From an uncultured Methylocystaceae bacterium (GTDB lineage: Bacteria; Pseudomonadota; Alphaproteobacteria; Rhizobiales; Beijerinckiaceae): a DNA stretch of 6,003 nucleotides. The stretch is from contig CAMFKC010000173.1 in NCBI GenBank assembly GCA_945956975.1, forward strand, positions 1-6,003. Reading direction: 5' to 3'. Below, in pieces: positions 1 through 4,886 of this stretch. The first letter of the stretch is position 1. Each line of letters starts with the position of its first letter. The position numbers and the translations under genes were made by a program. The notes beneath the pieces were generated by a model that saw only the letters and a list, made by a program, of their open reading frames with translations, did no database searches and was not told where the DNA came from.

Positions 1-1194
1 GATCTTGGCTTCGTATTCCTGCGCGCGACGCGACCACATCGTGCGCTTGATCCGCGCGCGTCCGGTCAGCGTGTCCAGCGACTTGGTGATGACCGGACCC
101 TCGGCGAGCTTGCGCATGCCGACGCTTACGACCTTCGGGGTCGGAACCTTCAAGATCATCTTGTCCTTGACGAAGCTGATCACGAAGAGCTCGAGCTTGA
201 AGCCTGCGACTTCCTGCTCTTCGATCGCAATGATCTGGCCGACGCCGTGCGCCGGATAGACGATATGCTCGTGCGTCTTGAAGCCGAGCTTCTGGCTGGC
301 GGGCTTCGCCGGCTTCTGCTCGGGCGCAGGCGCCTTTGCAGGCGCTGGCTTCGCAGCGGCGGGGGCAGGGGCGGGAGAAGTGATTTTTTTCTGGGTCACC
401 GGGTTTTGTTCGCTCGTCTCTCGAGGCTGCATCGCCGGCGCGGGAGACGCCGGTCTCGGATCGGGCGCGGCGCGGACGGGCGTGGGCGCGGGCGCTGCGG
501 CAGCAACGGGAGCGGCCGTTTCGGACCGGACCAATTGAACCTTGGCGCGCACGCCGGCCTGTTCGACCGGCTTCTGTTCTGTCGCTGGAATTGTCTTGAT
601 GTTGTCTACCGCCTTCTTGATCTGTGGCTGCTTCGCCTTCTCCTGCGTCGCTTCCTTCACGGCCACTGCAACGCGGCTCTTGTCGGTCTTGGATTTCGTC
701 GGCTTCGGCGCGCGCATGGCCGCGCCATCCTTGACCGACTTGGCGACCGCCGCCGCCTTGCGCGTATCGGCAGGCTTGGCCGTGGCCTTTACGGGCGTGC
801 GGGCGGAGGTCGCGGCCTTCGCCTTTGATTTCGCGGCAGCGGCCTTTCCGGCGGAAGGCTTTGCGGCGGCAGCCTTGGCCGCAGCCGTCTTCGCTGCGGC
901 GGCCTTGCGGACGGCCGCCTTCGCAGCAGCGGCCTTAGCGGCGGCGGACTTCGCCTTGCTCGCGGCGGTCTTTGCGGCGCTTGTCTTCGTCGTCTTGGCG
1001 GCAGCAGCCTTGGTCTTGGCGGCGCTTGCGGTCTTCGTTTTCGATGCCGACACGCTTTTCACCTTGCTCGTCTTCGTCTTGGCGGCGGCTTTCGCCGTCG
1101 TCGCCTTGGCGGTCGTCCGCTTCAACTTGGCGGCGTCAGCCTTCTTGCTGGCGGCGGTCTTCGCGGACTTGGTCGATTGCTTCCTGGACGGCAT
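1..1194 (-). CDS. carD: CarD/CdnL family RNA polymerase-binding transcription regulator with very long basic N-terminal extension (C-terminus outside window)
   Basis: The frame is open from ATG at 1194 to the left edge: 398 codons and no stop. Residues about 304-398 match CarD, starting FKTHEHIVYPAHGVGQI and ending RTMWSRRAQEYEAKI. They cover the Tudor-like RNA polymerase interaction domain and the start of the C-terminal helical domain. Trp387, in WSRR, aligns with the tryptophan that in mycobacterial CarD wedges into the upstream edge of the open promoter bubble. In the family, CarD/CdnL binds the RNA polymerase beta subunit and stabilises open complexes, especially at rRNA and growth genes. 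Residues 1-138 are almost only K, A, T and S (H1-like), 139-200 are mixed and charged, and 201-302 are rich in P and A. Alphaproteobacterial CarD proteins often carry a K/A-rich leader, but about 300 residues seems long. The start is supported by AAGGAG at 1205-1210, ten bases before ATG. It probably has its own promoter near 1449-1477. About 70 C-terminal residues are missing by comparison with the family. Confidence 0.93.
   Translation of the reverse strand, partial: MPSRKQSTKSAKTAASKKADAAKLKRTTAKATTAKAAAKTKTSKVKSVSASKTKTASAAKTKAAAAKTTKTSAAKTAASKAKSAAAKAAAAKAAVRKAAAAKTAAAKAAAAKPSAGKAAAAKSKAKAATSARTPVKATAKPADTRKAAAVAKSVKDGAAMRAPKPTKSKTDKSRVAVAVKEATQEKAKQPQIKKAVDNIKTIPATEQKPVEQAGVRAKVQLVRSETAAPVAAAAPAPTPVRAAPDPRPASPAPAMQPRETSEQNPVTQKKITSPAPAPAAAKPAPAKAPAPEQKPAKPASQKLGFKTHEHIVYPAHGVGQIIAIEEQEVAGFKLELFVISFVKDKMILKVPTPKVVSVGMRKLAEGPVITKSLDTLTGRARIKRTMWSRRAQEYEAKI
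829..951 (-). repeat. Pentapeptide (15-base) repeat in the carD extension, one lysine every five residues
   Basis: Within CarD, lysines fall at residues 82, 87, 92, 97, 102, 107, 112, 117 and 122, an exact period of five. The units read KSAAA, KAAAA, KAAVR, KAAAA, KTAAA, KAAAA, KPSAG, KAAAA. Bases vary at third positions (gcc, gcg, gca and gct for alanine), so the amino-acid pattern is kept better than the DNA. Similar K/A repeats occur in bacterial histone H1-like tails (AlgP, Hc1-type proteins, mycobacterial HupB), where they bind DNA non-specifically. A DNA-binding role here is inferred from composition only. Confidence 0.85.
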
Positions 1195-1422
1195 ACGCAG
1201 CGCACTCCTTGCTCAGCCCGGGGCCGAGCCCCGACGCTTCACGACAGCCCGAAACGCAGGCCGCCGGCGCGGCCCCGCGAACGGCGGACCCGGCGCACAG
1301 TCTGGAAATGAGGAAACCGCTGCCGTCGGCGCGAAGCTTGCCTCGCGCTCGCCCATAACATTCCGCAGCCGCCTAGCGGCGCGAACCATCGCGGGTGGTA
1401 CCTGTCAAACGACTGATAGGTC

Positions 1423-1468
1423 GCGGATTTCTGTGACTGTTAAAAATGTGTATATCACAGAAATCCGC
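1423..1468. promoter_or_regulatory. Perfect 14-base inverted repeat, candidate operator upstream of carD
   Basis: The left arm GCGGATTTCTGTGA (1423-1436) and right arm TCACAGAAATCCGC (1455-1468) are perfect reverse complements separated by 18 AT-rich bases. Arm centres are 32 bases apart, close to three helical turns, so a dimeric or tetrameric protein could meet both arms on one face of the DNA. On the minus strand the upstream arm lies between the -35 and -10 of the predicted promoter, touching the -10, and the second arm lies just past the expected transcription start. A transcript from that promoter would contain only one arm and could not form the hairpin, so a DNA operator (repression) is the better reading. 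No run of T follows the repeat on either strand, which argues against an intrinsic terminator. The cognate regulator is unknown. Confidence 0.65.
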
Positions 1469-1477
1469 AAAAATCAA
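1449..1477 (-). promoter_or_regulatory. Predicted sigma70-type promoter for carD
   Basis: On the minus strand TTGATT (1477-1472) and TATACA (1454-1449) are separated by exactly 17 bases. Each hexamer matches the housekeeping consensus at four of six positions, including TTGA and TATA. It is the best promoter-like pair seen in the gap. The start of transcription would fall near 1441-1443, giving a leader of about 245 bases before the carD ATG. A second TTGACA lies at 1408-1403, but its matching -10 (TTCGCG) is poor. Confidence 0.55.
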
Positions 1478-1503
1478 AGGTCCCGGCCACGCACGCGGTC
1501 TCG

Positions 1504-1526
1504 CCGGGGAGCAAGGTTAACCCCGG
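1504..1526 (-). terminator. Possible terminator hairpin after fdxA
   Basis: CCGGGG (1504-1509) and CCCCGG (1521-1526) can pair around an 11-base loop, about 40 bases past the fdxA stop. The loop side contains the palindrome GGTTAACC (1515-1522). No T run follows on the minus strand, so termination here would be weak or of the U-poor type. It could also be a chance GC-rich repeat. Confidence 0.25.
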
Positions 1527-1563
1527 GTCGCACAAAAAGCTCGGAAACCTGGCAACAACGCGA

Positions 1564-1902
1564 TCAATCACCCTCGCCCGGCTTGTCCGAGAAGTAATTC
1601 TTGAACTTGTCGGGCTTGCCGTCGAATTCCTTGGCGTCGGACGGCGCATCGCGCTTCACGGTGATGTTGGGCCAGTTGGGCGCAAGATCGGCGTTGATCT
1701 TGAGCCATTGCTCGAGACCCGGCTCCGTATCCGGCTTGATCGCTTCTGCCGGGCATTCCGGCTCGCAGACGCCGCAATCGATGCATTCGTCGGGATGGAT
1801 GACGAGCATGTTCTCGCCCTCGTAGAAGCAGTCGACAGGGCAGACTTCCACGCAATCCATATACTTGCACTTGATGCAGTTCTCGGTGACCACATACGTC
1901 AT
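1564..1902 (-). CDS. fdxA: Seven-iron ferredoxin FdxA
   Basis: This 112-residue protein is a small soluble electron carrier of the Azotobacter ferredoxin I type, holding one 3Fe-4S and one 4Fe-4S cluster. All nine expected cysteines are present at 9, 12, 17, 21, 25, 40, 43, 46 and 50. By alignment with the Azotobacter protein, Cys9, 17 and 50 bind the 3Fe-4S cluster and Cys21, 40, 43 and 46 bind the 4Fe-4S cluster, while Cys25 is the conserved free cysteine. The start MTYVVTENCIKCKYMDC is typical, and the length and acidic C-terminal half match the family. GGGAG lies a few bases before the ATG. It sits 85 bases after the S4 gene and upstream of carD, an order often seen in Hyphomicrobiales. 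Its redox partner cannot be read from the sequence. Confidence 0.96.
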   Translation of the reverse strand: MTYVVTENCIKCKYMDCVEVCPVDCFYEGENMLVIHPDECIDCGVCEPECPAEAIKPDTEPGLEQWLKINADLAPNWPNITVKRDAPSDAKEFDGKPDKFKNYFSDKPGEGD

Positions 1903-1987
1903 TGCAGGCTCCCGGCGCGCGCCCGCGCCTCAAACATCGCGAACTGCTACCCGCTTTGACCGGGCTGCGCAAGAACTCGGCGCGATG

Positions 1988-2278
1988 TCAGGATGACGCA
2001 TCGCCTGCGGCGATGTCCTCGTAAAGCAGGCGCGCTTCCTCGTAGGGCCCCCGACGGGCGCCGGTCGCCACGATCCGAATCAGCCTGACGTCGCGGGCGA
2101 GCCCGATCGTCAGCACGTCGCCGGCGCGCACCGCCTTTGCCGCCTGTGTGATTCGCTGGCCGTTCAACCGCACATGGCCGTCCGCGACAAGTTGGGCGGC
2201 CGCAGTCCGGGTTCGCGCCATACGCGCGAACCACAACCATTTGTCGAGCCTCTGGCGATCCGCTTCAGCCTGCGTCAT
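1988..2278 (-). CDS. S4-domain RNA-binding protein, Hsp15-like
   Basis: The 96-residue product has an S4 domain at about residues 10-60. It opens with RLDKWLWFARM, the usual first helix of Hsp15-type proteins, followed by RTAAAQLVADGHVRLNG, the RNA-contacting loop, and ends with the family-like stretch RRGPYEEARLLYED. E. coli Hsp15 (HslR) binds stalled 50S subunits that carry peptidyl-tRNA; a similar ribosome-rescue role is inferred here, not shown. The protein is shorter than the roughly 133-residue E. coli form and lacks its long basic C-terminal tail. The start is well fixed: the in-frame stop of the preceding acyltransferase gene lies 42 bases upstream, and no ATG, GTG or TTG codon occurs in that frame before this ATG. 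No good Shine-Dalgarno sequence is visible, so coupling to upstream translation is possible. Confidence 0.9.
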   Translation of the reverse strand: MTQAEADRQRLDKWLWFARMARTRTAAAQLVADGHVRLNGQRITQAAKAVRAGDVLTIGLARDVRLIRIVATGARRGPYEEARLLYEDIAAGDASS

Positions 2279-2320
2279 CGCGCGGCAGCGTCGGGCAAAG
2301 GCGCTTGCGGCGCAAGGGGT

Positions 2321-3586
2321 TCAGCTGACCCGGCGGCGCAGCACGGCGTTGGCCGCGGACTTGGCCGCCGCCCGCATCGAGCGGGCGAACCGTTCGCGCC
2401 GCACTGCGGCTGGAAAGGCCCGCGCACGGGCCGGATCCACTCCCACAAGCAGATCGAACATGGCCTGTCGCGCCGGCCAAAGCCGGTCGATCATCGGATG
2501 GTTGGCGATGGCGCAGGAATCGGTGATTCGCACATTCGGGTCGGCAAGCTGCCGCTCGGCAAGCCGCCGCGTCAGCTGGACGCCCGGCGAATAACGCGCA
2601 TAGCGCTCGTCGTAGGTCGTCTTCCAATAATAGGCGCGATCCGCGCTACGCAGGACGATGGCCATGGCGATCGGCCGGCCCTCGACCGCGATCCAGTCGA
2701 TCCGGCACTTCCCCGCGCGCGCAAGCTGTCGCAAGGCCGCCCGCAGGAACGCGGCGTCGCCCGCGTCGCTCAGGAACGCCGTGCGCCGCCGGCCCTTCCA
2801 GCCCGCCTGCTCCAGCGCCAGAAACCATTCCGACGCGTAGCGGATGTTGCCGGGGTCGGAGGCCGACCCGAACACGACATCGCCGGCCTCGGCGAGCCGG
2901 CGGGCAAGACGGTCCATCTCGCGCGCGCGCTTGCGCGATGCGCGATGCCGTTCGCCCGTTTCCACATCAATCGTGGGTCGCAGCGCTGCGCGCTGGTGAT
3001 GGTTCAGGCCGGCGCACCCGAGCCCATGCGCTGCGCAGCGGTCGGCGATCAGCCGGCTCGCCTCTCCGCCGTCCACCAGATCGCGAAACACCAAGGCGGA
3101 ATGACCAAGACGCCGCTCCCGCAGCCAGGCGAGCACAGCGTCCACCGAACGCGCCGCCGCAAGACGGTCGATCAGCGGGGCGCCGAGCGCGCTGTGCTTG
3201 TATTTCCAGGTGCGAGCGACGTCGCCGAGCACGCCGAAGCGGCCCTGTTCGAAACCCCACACGCCGATCATGCGGGCCCGCGGTTCGCTCCCGGCGCCTT
3301 GCCAGACCACGGCCATGACCGGCCGCTGGCTCGCCGGCAGGTGGAGCATGGCCGTCAGGGCGAAATCCGGCTCCATGAATGGATTAGGCTCGAGGGCGCG
3401 CCGGGCGAGGTCCCGCCAGTCCGCCCGGTAGGCCTCGAGTTCATCCGCGGTCAACGCTTCGACGAGCGTCTCTCCCTCGGCTGAACGAAGCCGGCTTGCC
3501 GCTGAAGGCCCCTGACCACCGATGAACCGGCGAACCTCGTCCGGCCAATGCTGCATCGACATGAGGCGCCAGAAATGCGCTGCCAT
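2321..3586 (-). CDS. GNAT-fold acyltransferase of the CelD/BioF2-like family
   Basis: The 421-residue protein resembles COG5653 proteins with the Acetyltransf_6 (BioF2-like) domain. Visible family marks are NPFMEPDF (68-75) in the N-terminal half, a long basic helix RHRASRKRAREMDRLARRL (213-231), a beta strand pair IDWIAVEGRPIAMAIVL (296-312), and WKTTYDERYARYSPGVQL (321-338), where YDE and SPG are the usual signature. Relatives use acyl-CoA or aminoacyl donors and are often linked to envelope polysaccharide or peptidoglycan modification, but the substrate here is unknown. No signal peptide or membrane segment is seen, so it is probably cytoplasmic. The C-terminus (386-421) is basic. AGAGGGA just before the ATG supports the start; internal methionines at 9 and 11 are less likely starts. 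It follows the COG0523 gene by 142 bases and precedes the S4 gene by 42 bases. Some annotations may call it a cellulose biosynthesis protein, for which there is no support here. Confidence 0.85.
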   Translation of the reverse strand: MAAHFWRLMSMQHWPDEVRRFIGGQGPSAASRLRSAEGETLVEALTADELEAYRADWRDLARRALEPNPFMEPDFALTAMLHLPASQRPVMAVVWQGAGSEPRARMIGVWGFEQGRFGVLGDVARTWKYKHSALGAPLIDRLAAARSVDAVLAWLRERRLGHSALVFRDLVDGGEASRLIADRCAAHGLGCAGLNHHQRAALRPTIDVETGERHRASRKRAREMDRLARRLAEAGDVVFGSASDPGNIRYASEWFLALEQAGWKGRRRTAFLSDAGDAAFLRAALRQLARAGKCRIDWIAVEGRPIAMAIVLRSADRAYYWKTTYDERYARYSPGVQLTRRLAERQLADPNVRITDSCAIANHPMIDRLWPARQAMFDLLVGVDPARARAFPAAVRRERFARSMRAAAKSAANAVLRRRVS

Positions 3587-3626
3587 CGCGTTCCCTCTTC
3601 ACGATGGGTGCATTCAGGGCGCATGT

Positions 3627-3663
3627 GTCCCGGATCGGGACGACGGCGCCTCAAAACCCGTCG
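3627..3663. repeat. Two adjacent short inverted repeats between the COG0523 gene and the acyltransferase gene
   Basis: GTCCCG/CGGGAC (3627-3632 and 3636-3641) forms a six-base stem with a three-base loop. Next to it, CGACGG/CCGTCG (3641-3646 and 3658-3663) forms a six-base stem with an 11-base loop. Neither is followed by a T run on the minus strand. They may weaken read-through from the COG0523 gene, or may be chance in GC-rich DNA. No clear promoter for the acyltransferase gene was found in this 142-base gap. Confidence 0.25.
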
Positions 3664-3728
3664 CTGGGAATTCACGCTACAAATCGCAGGCCAGCTGGCA
3701 GAGAAATCATCCAGAAACAGTGACTTGG

Positions 3729-4886
3729 CTATTGGGCGAGCAGTCCGCCGGGCGTTAGCGCCAGAGGATTTTCGAGCAGCGCCGCCTTGTCCGGCGTATC
3801 AGCGCGGACCTCGCCGACCGCCGCGGCAAACAATCGTTCGACAAACTCCTGCGCCAACCCGTCGACGATCAGGACGATTCGGGTGCGCCGATCCGCGTCC
3901 GGCCATCCCGCAAGCCTGACCGCGGGATGGAAGAGATGCTGGACGCCATGGATGACCACGGGCCTGTCCGGATCGTCGGCCAAGGCCACAATGCCCTTGA
4001 CCCGAAGGAGCTTCGGCCCGTGCGCATGGCGCAGCAGATCCAGAAATATTTCGAAGGCGCGCGGATCGAGCGGGGCGTCGCGGGTTAGGCAGAAGGCGCG
4101 GATCGATGCGTCGTGCCGGTTCGGATCATGGGCATGATGGTGGTCGTGGCCATGATTGTGGCCGCCGTGATGATGATGATCGCGGCCCTCGAAAGCTTCG
4201 GCGCGCAGCCAGGCCGCAACATCGGGGATCTTGCTGTCGGCCGAGAACAGCCCCGCAGAAAACAGGGCCTTGGCCGTCGCCTCGCCTTTTGCCGCCTGAA
4301 GCCGCGGTGCGCCGGGGTTGAGTTCGTCCAGCCGTAGACCAAGCTCCACCGACAGCGCCGCTGCTTCGGGCAGGTCCGTCTTGGTCAGCACGATCCGGTC
4401 TGCGACGGCGGCCTGCCGGAGCGCCTCTCGATGGCGGGCCATTGTGGCCAGTCCGTTGACCGCATCCACCGTGGTGATCACGCCATCCAGCTTGTAACGC
4501 AACGCCAGATAGGGATGGCCCATCAGGGCGTTCAGGATCGGCGCAGGATCGGCAAGCCCGGTTGTCTCGATCACGACCCGCCGGAACGGCTTGATCCGAC
4601 CGTTGTCCAGTCGTCGCAGCAAATCCTCGAGCGCCTGCACGAGATCGCCGCGGATCGTGCAGCACAGGCAGCCCGACGCCATCAGCATCATGTCGCCGTC
4701 CATATTCTCGACGAACAGATGGTCGAGGCCGACTTCGCCGAACTCGTTGATAAGCACGACCACGTCGGCGAGCGCAGGATCGGCGAGCATACGGTTGAGC
4801 AGCGTGGTTTTGCCCGAGCCCAGAAATCCCGTGAGAATCGTGACGGGAACTGGCGGCGGAGGCCTGCGGCTCTGCGGATCGCTCAT
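3729..4886 (-). CDS. CobW/COG0523 family GTPase, putative zinc metallochaperone
   Basis: This 385-residue G3E GTPase carries Walker A GFLGSGKTT (20-28), the metal-binding CxCC motif GCLCC (72-76), ETTGLADP (107-114) and the guanine-specificity motif TKTD (168-171). A histidine-rich stretch (237-258) contains twelve His. The CobW C-terminal domain follows, from about 264 to 366. COG0523 GTPases deliver metal, often zinc, to client enzymes, with GTP hydrolysis driving release. The His-rich stretch favours a zinc-handling member over the cobalamin-synthesis protein CobW, and no cobalamin gene is nearby. The ATG overlaps the carboxypeptidase stop as ATGA, and no strong Shine-Dalgarno sequence is visible, so translation is probably coupled. 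A Zur-type operator, if any, would lie upstream of the carboxypeptidase, outside the window. The client protein is unknown. Confidence 0.93.
   Translation of the reverse strand: MSDPQSRRPPPPVPVTILTGFLGSGKTTLLNRMLADPALADVVVLINEFGEVGLDHLFVENMDGDMMLMASGCLCCTIRGDLVQALEDLLRRLDNGRIKPFRRVVIETTGLADPAPILNALMGHPYLALRYKLDGVITTVDAVNGLATMARHREALRQAAVADRIVLTKTDLPEAAALSVELGLRLDELNPGAPRLQAAKGEATAKALFSAGLFSADSKIPDVAAWLRAEAFEGRDHHHHGGHNHGHDHHHAHDPNRHDASIRAFCLTRDAPLDPRAFEIFLDLLRHAHGPKLLRVKGIVALADDPDRPVVIHGVQHLFHPAVRLAGWPDADRRTRIVLIVDGLAQEFVERLFAAAVGEVRADTPDKAALLENPLALTPGGLLAQ

Larger units (their letters stand above)
1195..1563. other. 369-base non-coding region between fdxA and carD
   Basis: No convincing gene lies here on either strand. 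From right to left (the direction of transcription) it holds a GC-rich inverted repeat at 1504-1526 just after fdxA, an AT-rich island at about 1423-1478 with a promoter and a perfect inverted repeat, and then about 240 GC-rich bases that would form a long carD 5' leader. In the leader, an imperfect hairpin (1211-1229, eight base pairs with one mismatch, three-base loop) lies next to the ribosome binding site AAGGAG (1205-1210). A minus-strand frame from ATG at 1389 to TGA at 1213 would encode 58 residues, but it has no Shine-Dalgarno sequence and looks spurious. Confidence 0.75.

Noticed and set aside
1213..1389. 58-residue upstream open frame in the carD leader
   Set aside because: It has no Shine-Dalgarno sequence and an Arg/Pro/Ala composition typical of non-coding GC-rich DNA.
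1423..1468. Inverted repeat as an intrinsic terminator of fdxA
   Set aside because: No T run follows the repeat on either strand, the stem is only moderately GC-rich with an 18-base loop, and it lies about 100 bases past the fdxA stop. Its overlap with a promoter makes an operator more likely.
542..1597. Long plus-strand open frame (351 codons) opposite carD, rich in Ala, Phe, Val and Leu like a membrane protein
   Set aside because: It is the complement of the lysine-alanine repeats of carD (AAG/GCC codons read as CTT/GGC), and its hydrophobic look follows from that. It runs through the non-coding gap and has no family resemblance.
2174..3484. Plus-strand open frame of 436 codons, longer than the acyltransferase gene it opposes
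   Set aside because: Antisense frames this long are common in GC-rich genes. The translation is rich in Arg, Pro and His without domain motifs, while the minus-strand product shows a clear family signature and a ribosome binding site.
4113..4193. CAT/GTG-rich low-complexity DNA as a possible CRISPR-like or tandem repeat
   Set aside because: It encodes the histidine-rich metal-binding stretch of the COG0523 GTPase. There is no regular unit and no spacers.
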